The notes beneath the pieces were generated by a model. The model did not search any database. It was not told the origin of the DNA and saw nothing but the letters and a program-made list of their open reading frames with translations. A DNA stretch of 64,000 bases from an uncultured Prevotellaceae bacterium (GTDB lineage: Bacteria > Bacteroidota > Bacteroidia > Bacteroidales > Bacteroidaceae): positions 1 to 64,000 of the forward strand of contig CADADN010000010.1 of the NCBI GenBank assembly GCA_902786665.1, written 5' to 3'. Of this stretch, positions 1 through 7,060 are shown piece after piece. The translations under genes and the position numbers were made by a program. Position 1 is the stretch's first letter. Every line of letters begins with the position of its first letter.

Positions 1-73
1 ATGCCTTACAAAACTGTAATTTATCTTGTATGGCAACCGGTTGTGAAGTGAAGCCCGAAGGGCTGGGACGACC

Positions 74-258
74 ACAGGCAGGTGGTGGAGCGAAGCGTAC
101 CCCCTGCTTGACGATGATATGAAATCAACAACCCCGAAGGGGTGACAGAGCAACGATATGAAGTGTATGAAGTTGTCATTCTGCCACCCTTTCGGGGTTG
201 TTGTTCACACCACGCTTTTAGCAGGGGTTCCGTGCTTCGCACTCCACCGCCTGCCTGT
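74..258. repeat. Nested imperfect inverted repeat
   Basis: The outer arms are at 74-108 and 220-258 (both built on ACAGGCAGG.GGTGGAG and CCCCTGCT). The inner arms are at 126-148 and 181-203 (CAACCCCGAA and its complement). The two pairs nest around an AT-rich centre, so one strand could fold into a long interrupted hairpin. It may be a small palindromic mobile remnant or a repeat-family member. No transposase is nearby. Confidence 0.55.
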
Positions 259-458
259 ACTCTGACCACCCCTTCGGGGTTCGTTTAACATCAAACCAAG
301 ATACAACAAATAAAGTATTAAGTAAAAATCCTTACAAATGGAGGCGTATTGATGGAATCATCGTTTGGCTATCCATGGATTTTTTAAGAATCGACTGTAA
401 ATAATTGAAAATCAATATAGCCGAACTTCCGAAACTTAAGTAAGTCTTATACATCCTC

Positions 459-498
459 AAAAAGCAACAGCCCCTCCCAAAAACATGGGAGAGGCTGT
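459..498 (-). terminator. Intrinsic terminator of the small lipoprotein gene
   Basis: Arms ACAGCC/CTCCCA and TGGGAG/GGCTGT (467-479 and 486-498) pair around a short A-rich loop. On the minus strand the hairpin is followed by GCTTTTT (459-465). It lies about 20 bp past the stop codon of the minus-strand lipoprotein gene. Confidence 0.8.
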
Positions 499-518
499 GA
501 TAAGGTTCATTCGCTTTC

Positions 519-824
519 TTACTTGACAGGTGCTTCGGCAGCATCACCAGCAGGAGCTTCGGTACCTTCAGCGGGCTTCTCGGCCTTGTCTGCTTCATTG
601 GTATTGTCAGCCTCATTGGCCTTGTCAGCATTCTCTGTCTTGTCAGCTTCAGCAGCCTTGTCGCCCTTCTCAGCATCGTCAGCTTCTGTCTTGGTGGCAT
701 CTTCGCCTTCAGTTTTGACGACTTCCTCAGTGCCTGGAGTCTTTACTTCATCAGTCTTCTTATCCCAGCAGGAAGCAAAGGTGCAAGCGACAGCTACAAG
801 TGCAATAAACATCATTTTTTTCAT
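519..824 (-). CDS. Small acidic, low-complexity lipoprotein
   Basis: A 101-residue protein with a lipoprotein signal: a short basic start, a hydrophobic core and the lipobox FASC with the acylated cysteine at residue 19. The mature part is almost entirely Ala, Glu, Asp, Lys and Thr, with recurring EADK and ENADK motifs, so it should be extended, highly charged and exported. No enzymatic domain is visible. It stands alone, with a strong terminator just downstream. It could be a periplasmic spacer or an envelope-stress-type lipoprotein; the role is unknown. The opposite-strand frames over this gene are shadows of its biased composition. Confidence 0.75.
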   Translation of the reverse strand: MKKMMFIALVAVACTFASCWDKKTDEVKTPGTEEVVKTEGEDATKTEADDAEKGDKAAEADKTENADKANEADNTNEADKAEKPAEGTEAPAGDAAEAPVK

Positions 825-1215
825 AACTCAAAAATTTTAAAATTTAACATACTGTTTTTTTGTTCTCTCAACTCTTAATTCCCAAAAAACAAAAAGGTAA
901 ACAAAGGAAACACTTTTTTTTCGAAAAAAAATCATACGGGTTGAGGTTGCTTTAAAATGACAGCAAAAGTTAGCATATGTCCCTTCTACTCCTCCCCCTC
1001 CGCCCAAAATGAGGAGGTTGCAGGCCGGGAGCTAGGGAGCCCCCACCCTGGCTCCTCAAATCTATATAATATATATATTATAGGTTGCGTTTCATCAAAA
1101 TCTGCGTTTCATACAATAGAATGGCAGGTTCGTACAAGGTGCCATTTTTTTGTATTAGATTATAAATGTGTAAAGTATCTTTGCATACGAAAATACAAAC
1201 AAAAGCCATTGTAAT
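825..1215. other. Intergenic gap with a distant copy of the ATATGTCCC repeat
   Basis: The gap lies between the divergent lipoprotein and sigma-factor genes. At 972-1000 it contains GCATATGTCCCTTCTACTCC, closely related to the repeated GCATATGTCCCTTTAACTCC units near 40.57-40.74 kb. An AT-rich run follows (1060-1085), then the sigma-factor promoter. The frame at 957-1214 shows no protein-like composition and overlaps the promoter, so no gene is called. Confidence 0.5.
1149..1183 (+). promoter_or_regulatory. Bacteroidota-type promoter of the sigma-factor gene
   Basis: A TTTG at 1149-1152 and TATCTTTG at 1176-1183 match the -33 and -7 elements of Bacteroides-type promoters, with a 23-bp spacer (slightly long). 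Transcription would start near 1190, about 25 bases before the ATG at 1216. Confidence 0.6.
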
Positions 1216-1779
1216 ATGAATAATTTAAGCCAACTGAATCAATTTTTGTCAGAGAACAAACAACGCACATTGCTGTATCTCAAGAAAACCTTCCCTGCAT
1301 TGTCGGGTGATGACTCCGAGGATGTTTACCAAGACTCTTCCATCACGCTTTACCTTAATATTCTCAATGGGAAACTGACCACCCTTACCAGTTCGCTCTA
1401 CACCTATTTCCTCAGAATCTGCATCAACTTGAGCCTCAAGATGCTCAACAAGAGAAGTCGTATGCTCACTGTTGCCATAGACGACGGGGGCACCGAATGC
1501 AGAACAATTCCTTATGATGCTTTGGAGCATGCCATGCAAGTCAACGATGATAGCGAGCCCCGCTTGTTGGAGGACAAGCAGAATCTTGTTGAGACCATCG
1601 TAGGAGATATGGGTGAACAATGTCGCCGTCTATTGATTGGGCGATATGTTGAAGGATTGAGTTGGAGCAACATAGCAAAAAAATACGGACTTGCCAATGC
1701 CGACACGGCCAAAAGCATCGCATGTCGCTACAGGAAGAAGGTTCGGGAGAAATATCAGAGTCTTGCTGAAAGGGTTTAG
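1216..1779 (+). CDS. ECF-like RNA polymerase sigma factor
   Basis: A 187-residue protein, the usual length of a group 4 (ECF) sigma factor. The N-terminal half resembles region 2: LLYLKKTFPALSGDDSEDVY gives the acidic DxEDVYQD helix. The C-terminal part has a region-4-like helix-turn-helix, with RLLIGRYVEGLSWSNIAKKY and then a basic recognition segment CRYRKKVREKY. Such factors direct RNA polymerase to a small regulon, often envelope or nutrient genes in Bacteroidota. No anti-sigma (FecR-type) gene follows, so it is not an obvious SusCD-linked regulator. It sits alone behind its own promoter. The regulon cannot be read from the window. Confidence 0.75.
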   Translation: MNNLSQLNQFLSENKQRTLLYLKKTFPALSGDDSEDVYQDSSITLYLNILNGKLTTLTSSLYTYFLRICINLSLKMLNKRSRMLTVAIDDGGTECRTIPYDALEHAMQVNDDSEPRLLEDKQNLVETIVGDMGEQCRRLLIGRYVEGLSWSNIAKKYGLANADTAKSIACRYRKKVREKYQSLAERV

Positions 1780-2106
1780 ACTTGCTGAATAGATGGAGGC
1801 ATGGAAATGGCGGGGGTGTTCACTCCGCAATTTTTATGGTTTTAGAGAGTATGGAAAACTTCGATTGTTCAGATTATTCTGAGGTGAAAAAGTAGTCGCA
1901 AGTGATAATCATCCAGATTTGAGTAGAATAGATGATTAATATTTTGTGAATAATACTGTTTTTTATTATCTTTGCGGTTGATTAAATCCAAGATTCACCA
2001 TATGTAAGATTTTTTGCAAGTCATCATCACGTGTCTAATGCATCGACGACACTGGCAACGGAAGATACAAGTGGCTTATTGATTGAAAAACGAAAGAAGA
2101 ATTAAA
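1780..2106. other. AT-rich intergenic gap with the SDR promoter
   Basis: No gene is visible. The right part carries a clear promoter (1943-1974), followed by about 130 bases of leader before the dehydrogenase ATG. No terminator hairpin was recognised after the sigma-factor gene. Confidence 0.55.
1943..1974 (+). promoter_or_regulatory. Consensus promoter of the SDR gene
   Basis: TTTG at 1943-1946, a 20-bp spacer and TATCTTTG at 1967-1974 match the Bacteroides -33/-7 consensus. The leader to the ATG at 2107 would be about 125 bases. Confidence 0.75.
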
Positions 2107-2862
2107 ATGAACAAAATCGTATTGATAACTGGAGCGACAAGCGGCATCGGCCTCGCTTGTGCAATGAAATTCGCAGAGAACGGCGACCAGCTGATACTCA
2201 CAGGAAGGAATGAGCAACGTCTAAGAGAAATTCAAAAGGATTTGGTTGCGAAAGGAACCAAGGTGATGACTTTGGTCTTTGACGTGAGAGACCGAGAAAA
2301 GGTAGGAAAATGTCTGGACCAATTGCCTCAAGAATGGCAGGATATCGACGTGCTGGTCAACAATGCCGGTTTGGCTCTTGGGCTGGAACCCGAGTATGAG
2401 GGCAGCATCGATGACTGGGAAACAATGATTGACACAAACATCAAAGGGTTGTTGATGATGACAAGGCTCATCGTTCCTGGAATGGTGAGACGCAACCGAG
2501 GCCATGTCATCAATGTGGGGTCAGTGGCAGGTGATGCCGCCTATGCCGGAGGCAATGTCTATTGTGCCACAAAAGCGGCTGTCAAGGCTATCACCGACGG
2601 ACTACGCATCGACGTGGCCGACACTGCCGTGCGCGTGACCAACCTGAAACCCGGACTTGTTGAGACCAACTTCAGCAACACTCGTTTCCATGGCGACCAC
2701 GACCGTGCCGCTAAGGTATATCAAGGCATCAAACCGCTGACTGGCGACGACATCGCTGACGTGGCGGTGTTTGCCGCCAATGCACCCGAACATGTGCAGA
2801 TTGCCGAGGTGCTGATACTGGCCACACATCAGGCTAGCGGCAGCGTGATTGTAAGGAAGTAA
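2107..2862 (+). CDS. Short-chain dehydrogenase/reductase, YdfG-like
   Basis: A 251-residue Rossmann-fold oxidoreductase. TGATSGIG near residue 9 is the dinucleotide-binding loop. NNAG (about residue 86), a serine in the NVGSVAG strand and YCATK near residue 150 form the classical Ser-Tyr-Lys active site. The C-terminal half (LKPGLVETNFSNTRFHGD) resembles the YdfG group, which are NADP-dependent 3-hydroxy acid dehydrogenases acting on serine-like substrates in the cytoplasm. The ATG at 2107 is preferred over an upstream in-frame ATG at 2083 because the fold starts right there. It converges with the following GNAT gene with only 7 bp between stops. The substrate is inferred by family only. Confidence 0.85.
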   Translation: MNKIVLITGATSGIGLACAMKFAENGDQLILTGRNEQRLREIQKDLVAKGTKVMTLVFDVRDREKVGKCLDQLPQEWQDIDVLVNNAGLALGLEPEYEGSIDDWETMIDTNIKGLLMMTRLIVPGMVRRNRGHVINVGSVAGDAAYAGGNVYCATKAAVKAITDGLRIDVADTAVRVTNLKPGLVETNFSNTRFHGDHDRAAKVYQGIKPLTGDDIADVAVFAANAPEHVQIAEVLILATHQASGSVIVRK

Positions 2863-2869
2863 ATGCTTC

Positions 2870-3274
2870 CTATGTCCAAAGGCTGGTGATGAACATCGCA
2901 CTTGCATCACCAGCCTTTTTGAATCCACACGACTGGTAGAAGTCTAGTTCTTCGTCATAGGCTACGACTACGATTCGGAGATAGTCGGCGTAGCGCTCTT
3001 TCATCATCTCCACCAAGTGTTTGCCTATACCCTTGTGATGGTAGTCCGGGTGAACAAGCAGATAGTGCACATAAGCGGTCATGATACCATCGTCCATGGC
3101 ACATACGAGACCAACAAGTTTGTTGTCGTCCCATGCCGTATAAACGGTCTCGAAATTACGTATGGCAACAACCAACTTTTCCGGGAAATGCCCGGAAGAC
3201 CATTCTACCGAAAGAAACAGCTCTTGTAGTTCCTGCTGATTGAAATCGTGAATGTCCTTGTACTTTATTTCCAT
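2870..3274 (-). CDS. GNAT family N-acetyltransferase
   Basis: A 134-residue single-domain GNAT enzyme. The acetyl-CoA-binding motif A is visible as LLVHPDYHHKGIGKHLVE (HxxGxG near residue 80), and the C-terminal motif B as FYQSCGFKKAG. These cytoplasmic enzymes transfer an acetyl group to a small amine or a protein N-terminus; nothing indicates the acceptor. It is the last gene of a minus-strand cluster (GNAT, HAD, GNAT) with 24 bp to the HAD gene. Its last codons contain the hairpin that probably terminates the convergent dehydrogenase transcript. Confidence 0.8.
   Translation of the reverse strand: MEIKYKDIHDFNQQELQELFLSVEWSSGHFPEKLVVAIRNFETVYTAWDDNKLVGLVCAMDDGIMTAYVHYLLVHPDYHHKGIGKHLVEMMKERYADYLRIVVVAYDEELDFYQSCGFKKAGDASAMFITSLWT
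2878..2920 (+). terminator. Terminator of the SDR gene inside the GNAT coding end
   Basis: Arms AAAGGCTGGTGATG (2878-2891) and CATCACCAGCCTTT (2905-2918) pair perfectly around a 13-base loop and run into a short T tract. The SDR stop is 16 bp upstream. The hairpin lies wholly inside the last codons of the convergent acetyltransferase gene, so one sequence serves as protein code and terminator. Confidence 0.8.
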
Positions 3275-3298
3275 CTAATTCACTTTTGTTGATTTGGT

Positions 3299-3766
3299 TT
3301 ATCCTTCTTGATTCAGCAAGGCTATTGCCCTTTCCATGGTTACATCATCCAACCCGTTGTAAGGATTGACGACAAGCAATCGCGACAGTTGATGTTCGTT
3401 GAAATTGCTCCCATCCAGGTCGTCGATGATTACATATTGGCAATCCCTGTCACATTCATCCAGCCAAGCGTCTATCTCGTCACCTCGTTTCCTGCTCACC
3501 GTTGGTGTCACGTCTGTCACGAAACCAGGCAACCCCCTGGCCATCCACATGTCGAGGAATGCCTCGTAGGCCATATATTCCTTCCACGAAGATGTCACGA
3601 CTATGCTTGCGCCGGTATTGTCGATGATTTCTTTCAAATTCCTCACACAGTCGGGGTCGAAGATGGGACCGAACTCATCGCAAGCATCAAGTCCCTCATC
3701 GAAAAGTAAATCATCGTAATAGGCTGTGTCCATTACGCCGTCGAAATCTAAAAAAATGATTTTCAT
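3299..3766 (-). CDS. HAD-like phosphatase domain protein
   Basis: A 155-residue haloacid-dehalogenase-fold protein. Motif I is FLDFDGVMD at the N-terminus (nucleophile and acid aspartates), motif II is VVTSSWK near residue 60, and an acidic motif IV, VIIDDLDGS, lies near residue 115. This compact cap-less form resembles the HAD domains seen in stand-alone and RNA-repair-associated proteins, and it is likely a small phosphohydrolase in the cytoplasm. It is cotranscribed with acetyltransferase genes on both sides (38 and 24 bp gaps). The substrate is unknown. Confidence 0.75.
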   Translation of the reverse strand: MKIIFLDFDGVMDTAYYDDLLFDEGLDACDEFGPIFDPDCVRNLKEIIDNTGASIVVTSSWKEYMAYEAFLDMWMARGLPGFVTDVTPTVSRKRGDEIDAWLDECDRDCQYVIIDDLDGSNFNEHQLSRLLVVNPYNGLDDVTMERAIALLNQEG

Positions 3767-3804
3767 ATACCGCTTTTACCATTTGAGTAAACTTGCAACA
3801 CGCA

Positions 3805-4239
3805 TCACGCCAAACTTTTTTCCATCCTATAGCAAGTGAACGTCTCTCCTTCTATCTTTTGTTCAAAGTCAACAACGTAACCCATTGACTCATAAAACGG
3901 AATCTTGTTGTCACGACTCTCGAGGACTGCCTTTGTGAAACCCATCTCCTTGGCCCATGCCTCGGCCTCTTTGACAACACGCGTGCCGATGCCCCGATGC
4001 CGGTATTCTTGAAGAACGACGATGCGTCCCAACATCACGCTGTGCTCATCCAAGGGATACAGACGACACGTGGCTATGGGTAGAAAGTTGTCAACAGCCA
4101 CAACATACTTGGTGCAGGACGTGTCGTGTTCGTCAAACTCCACATCGAGTGGAATCTGGTGCTTCCTGGCCATCGCTTGGATGCGTACATAATAGGCTCC
4201 AGCCCTTCCTGCAGTCGTAGTTGCCCTGATGATATCCAT
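3805..4239 (-). CDS. GNAT family N-acetyltransferase
   Basis: A 144-residue GNAT enzyme. Motif A is GRIVVLQEYRHRGIGTRVV (RxxGxG near residue 85) and motif B is NKIPFYESMGYVV near residue 115. It is the first gene of the minus-strand GNAT-HAD-GNAT cluster. Its family resembles ElaA- or PhnO-type small-molecule acetyltransferases, but the acceptor cannot be read from sequence. The 5' end faces the DUF4153 gene, so the two are divergently transcribed from a roughly 130-bp gap. Confidence 0.8.
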   Translation of the reverse strand: MDIIRATTTAGRAGAYYVRIQAMARKHQIPLDVEFDEHDTSCTKYVVAVDNFLPIATCRLYPLDEHSVMLGRIVVLQEYRHRGIGTRVVKEAEAWAKEMGFTKAVLESRDNKIPFYESMGYVVDFEQKIEGETFTCYRMEKSLA

Positions 4240-4330
4240 TATGTCATAATTTTCAAGAAGACAAAGGTAACAAAAAATCTAAAAGAAAACGAATAATTCC
4301 CCTAGAACATGATAATTCAATTTTTTTTGC

Positions 4331-4338
4331 TATTTTTG
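4331..4338 (+). promoter_or_regulatory. -7 box of the DUF4153 gene
   Basis: TATTTTTG matches TAnnTTTG and is followed by GC. No convincing TTTG lies 19-21 bp upstream. The box places transcription start near 4345, so translation must begin downstream, at 4372 rather than at the earlier in-frame ATG at 4309. Confidence 0.55.
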
Positions 4339-4371
4339 CAGCTGGTTAAATGCCATCATGAAAAAATACCA

Positions 4372-6003
4372 ATGTCTATGAAATTGAACAAAATCCGTGA
4401 TTTGCTTCTTTGTCCGAAAGAACTTCCCGTGGAGACCGCCATGTGCCTGACCTTTTTTTTCATCGCTGTCGTGGATACGGCAACCAGCCAATGGGACCAA
4501 GTGAATCGGGAAACGAATAGTTGGGTCAACGGAGACATCCTTTGGCTTTTCGTCCCATTGTTCGTCCTTACATTCTATCTTCACAGAGTCAACCGATGGG
4601 CATACGCACTCTCTTATTTGCTCTACATCCCATTGATGGCCATTGACTTGAAACCATTTTTGTGGAGCACTGCATTCTATTTCACCTATGTTCTTGCAGC
4701 CATTCTTTTGGTGGTAGGCATCAAGAGGATGGACAACCGCTCCTTCGCCGCCCATATGCTGCATGTGGTCACCCAGGGGTTCTTCGGCATACTCGTCGCC
4801 GGACTGTTCAATTTGGCGGTGTGGGTCATCGTGGCATCTTTCCTCTACATCTTCGGTATCGACATGCCCGACAACCTTTATGATTACATCTTCGAGTTTG
4901 TATGGTTTGTGGTGGCTCCCATGGCCTGTGCATTCTTCATCACCCGCGATGAATACGCTGAGGAAGGCTTGCCAAAGGTGATGAGACTCATCCTCAACGG
5001 CATCCTCACGCCCGCAATCATCATCTATACCGTCATCCTCTATGCCTACTTCATCAAGATTGCTCTCACGTGGAACCTTCCGAAGGGTGGTGTCGCATAC
5101 ATGGTGATGGCTTTTGTCACCATGTCGCTGGCGGGATATCTCACGCAATACATCTTGCCCAAGCGCCATTACGACTGGTTCTACAAAAATTTCACTTGGA
5201 TTGCGATACCGCCACTCATCATGTTCTGGATAGGCAGCATCTACCGCATCAGACTTTATAGTTTTACAGAAGGACGATTCTACCTCTTGGTGGCGGGCGT
5301 ACTGATGACACTTTTCGTACTCATGCTGGCATGGAAGCGTACACGCCTCTTCCAACTGATGACCCTGATCTTCGGGGGAGCCATCATCCTGTTCACCTAT
5401 ATTCCGGGCATCTCAGCCAAGGAAGTGGGGTTACGATGTCAGACCGCTCGATTGGAGCAAATGATTGGAAAGCTGCACCTCGCCGACGAAAGAACGGGGA
5501 AATTCATCAAAAACCTTGTACCTCAAGCCCAGAGAATCGCCGCCGACAGTGTGCAGAGTTCACAATACATTGAGGCCGACGACGTGGTGGATTATGTTCG
5601 TAAAGCCATGGGTGAAAAGCGCTTCGAAGAGAAATATGGAAAATGGGAATTGGATACAGACTTTCTCAGATACCATGACCGTTCTTCAAAAGATTTGGAA
5701 ATCCCATTCGAGCGTACCATACCCATAGAGTTGGGCGAATTTGACCTCTTGCTCAACCCCAACCGCTACCGAGTAATTGATAACGACACCGCAGTCATCC
5801 TGTATGATGAAGAACTCAAAAAGGTCGTCATTCAAGAGAGAATGAAGAAAGTCGGGAAAGAAGAGTCTGCCCAGACCTATTCTTATGGCAACGATTCATT
5901 GCTCGTGGTGTTCTTCAAGGTGTGGACAGACTCAACCTATCAAGTGCGCAGGATAGGAAGCGCCTATGACTTTAATGTATTTGGTAAGAAAAGGAAGAAT
6001 TAG
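4372..6003 (+). CDS. DUF4153 multi-pass membrane protein
   Basis: A protein of about 543 residues. The first 350 residues hold about ten hydrophobic helices (for example VNGDILWLFVPLFVLTFYLH and AYALSYLLYIPLMAIDL) typical of DUF4153 proteins of Bacteroidota. The last 180 residues form a charged soluble domain. The membrane part should sit in the inner membrane with the C-terminal domain on one face. The function of the family is not established. The start at 4372 (or 4378) is chosen because the -7 promoter box lies at 4331-4338. It is a single gene, with no partner in the same direction until the YbjQ-type gene, which has its own promoter box. Confidence 0.75.
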   Translation: MSMKLNKIRDLLLCPKELPVETAMCLTFFFIAVVDTATSQWDQVNRETNSWVNGDILWLFVPLFVLTFYLHRVNRWAYALSYLLYIPLMAIDLKPFLWSTAFYFTYVLAAILLVVGIKRMDNRSFAAHMLHVVTQGFFGILVAGLFNLAVWVIVASFLYIFGIDMPDNLYDYIFEFVWFVVAPMACAFFITRDEYAEEGLPKVMRLILNGILTPAIIIYTVILYAYFIKIALTWNLPKGGVAYMVMAFVTMSLAGYLTQYILPKRHYDWFYKNFTWIAIPPLIMFWIGSIYRIRLYSFTEGRFYLLVAGVLMTLFVLMLAWKRTRLFQLMTLIFGGAIILFTYIPGISAKEVGLRCQTARLEQMIGKLHLADERTGKFIKNLVPQAQRIAADSVQSSQYIEADDVVDYVRKAMGEKRFEEKYGKWELDTDFLRYHDRSSKDLEIPFERTIPIELGEFDLLLNPNRYRVIDNDTAVILYDEELKKVVIQERMKKVGKEESAQTYSYGNDSLLVVFFKVWTDSTYQVRRIGSAYDFNVFGKKRKN

Positions 6004-6132
6004 CCACATAGGTGTCAATATGCATGCTGTTGTTATCTTTTGAAAAATTATATTTGTTTGGATATCGCCGTTTCATTCGGGGAGTCTTGACCTAAAAAAT
6101 GTAAAAACTGTATGTTATGTTTGTTTTTTTTG

Positions 6133-6140
6133 TATTTTTG
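6133..6140 (+). promoter_or_regulatory. -7 box of the YbjQ-type gene
   Basis: TATTTTTG followed by GC, about 70 bp upstream of the ATG at 6211. The -33 element is not clear. Confidence 0.45.
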
Positions 6141-6210
6141 CAATGAACAAGAGGATTTGCCACTTTGGCCCTCTATAACTCTATAACAAATAACAAACCA
6201 TTAAACGAAA

Positions 6211-6534
6211 ATGAATATGATACTATCTACAACCCCCACCATCGAGGGGCGCCCCATCCGAGAGTACAAAGGCGTTGTGACAGGCGAAACCATCATTGGT
6301 GCCAACATTGTCAAGGACTTTTTCGCCGGCATACGCGATATCGTTGGCGGACGCTCCGAGAGTTATGAACGTGTGCTGCGCGAGGCCAAGGACACCTCGC
6401 TGAATGAAATGGCTCAACGTGCACAATCCATTGGCGCCAATGCCATCGTAGGCATCGACATCGATTATGAGACCATAGGCGCAAATGGCTCCATGCTGAT
6501 GGTTGCAACCAGTGGAACGGCTGTAGTGATTTGA
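6211..6534 (+). CDS. YbjQ/UPF0145 family protein
   Basis: A 107-residue protein matching the UPF0145 (YbjQ) family in length and layout. It begins with a short strand ([20 protein letters not shown]), then [28 protein letters not shown] and the C-terminal [15 protein letters not shown]. Family members are small cytoplasmic proteins that assemble as pentamers. A heavy-metal-binding role has been proposed but is not proven. It is monocistronic, with a -7 box about 70 bp upstream. Confidence 0.85.
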   Translation: MNMILSTTPTIEGRPIREYKGVVTGETIIGANIVKDFFAGIRDIVGGRSESYERVLREAKDTSLNEMAQRAQSIGANAIVGIDIDYETIGANGSMLMVATSGTAVVI

Positions 6535-6800
6535 AGTCTGGCAGACAACTTGTCAAAAATCAGCCCTTCACAGACGGCATTCTCTTTTTAGGGGAAACAG
6601 CATCGTAAACCTCAAAAGTTGATGACCTGTGTGGTTGAAATTTGATGAACTACCTACTCCAAAAGACCGTGTCCACACCCCGGGATGCTCACTCGGAGTG
6701 CAACATCCCCGCCCCTCAAGGGGAGGGGTCAGGGGTGGGGTTTGTAACTTCAACGCCAAGAATGCTTATCCCATACTTCACTTATTTAACCAACCTATAG

Positions 6801-6833
6801 TCGTAGGGGATGGCCTTGTGCCATCCCCTACGA
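6801..6833. terminator. Hairpin with fixed CTTGTG loop (bidirectional terminator-like)
   Basis: CGTAGGGGATGG (6802-6813) and CCATCCCCTACG (6821-6832) form a perfect 12-bp stem around CCTTGTG. Two relatives at 13659-13679 and 40469-40491 keep the loop but have different paired stem bases. Confidence 0.6.
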
Positions 6834-6867
6834 TTTATCGTACTCCATAGTGTAGCGCATTTTCAAT

Positions 6868-7013
6868 ATTGGCTTCGCCGATTTTTGTCACGACTCGGCA
6901 GAGTCCAAGCAAGCTTGACTGTGCTCTCGCTGCTCCAAAAATTGGCTTCGCTGATTTTTGTCGCGACTCGGCAGAGTCCAAGCAAGCTTGACTGTGCTCT
7001 CGCTGCTCCAAAA
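6868..7013 (-). repeat. Two tandem copies of the 73-bp interspersed element
   Basis: Copies at 6868-6940 and 6941-7013 differ at only a few positions. Read on the minus strand they give TTTTGGAGCAGCGAGAGC ... CAAGCTTGCTTG ... GACTCTGCCGAGTCG ... AAAAATC.GCGAAGCC, in sense orientation downstream of the minus-strand serpin gene. The centre (CAAGCTTGCTTG flanked by AGTC/GACT) can fold into a hairpin. Other copies lie at 22684-22754 and 55707-55857. Confidence 0.8.
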
Positions 7014-7060
7014 ATTTGCTTCGCTCGAAATGAATTTCACATATTGATGACGATGGCACT

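Larger units (their letters stand above)
1..518. other. Non-coding, repeat-bearing left edge
   Basis: No credible gene is seen up to the stop of the first lipoprotein gene. The first 300 bases hold several copies of a CCCCGAAGGGG-type motif and a nested inverted repeat (listed separately). Open frames here run through the inverted repeat on both strands and lack a recognisable domain. The stretch from about 300 to 455 is AT-rich and featureless, and it ends in a terminator for the minus-strand gene. Confidence 0.6.
6535..7060. other. Repeat-rich intergenic gap
   Basis: The gap lies between the YbjQ-type gene and the convergent serpin gene. It contains, in order, a C/G-rich block with a CCCCTCAAGGGG palindrome (about 6700-6745), a perfect hairpin with a CTTGTG loop (6801-6833), and two tandem copies of a 73-bp interspersed element (6868-7013). 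Open frames across it change with the repeats and are not genes. Confidence 0.6.

Noticed and set aside
21..269. Minus-strand open frame of 82 codons at the left edge
   Set aside because: It runs through the inverted repeat, and its residues are those of the repeat in another frame. There is no signal or domain.
332..700. Frame antisense to the small lipoprotein
   Set aside because: It overlaps the terminator and the lipoprotein gene, and the composition is a shadow of the Ala/Glu-rich gene.
957..1214. Plus-strand frame before the sigma factor
   Set aside because: It covers the sigma-factor promoter and the ATATGTCCC repeat, and it shows no protein-like pattern.
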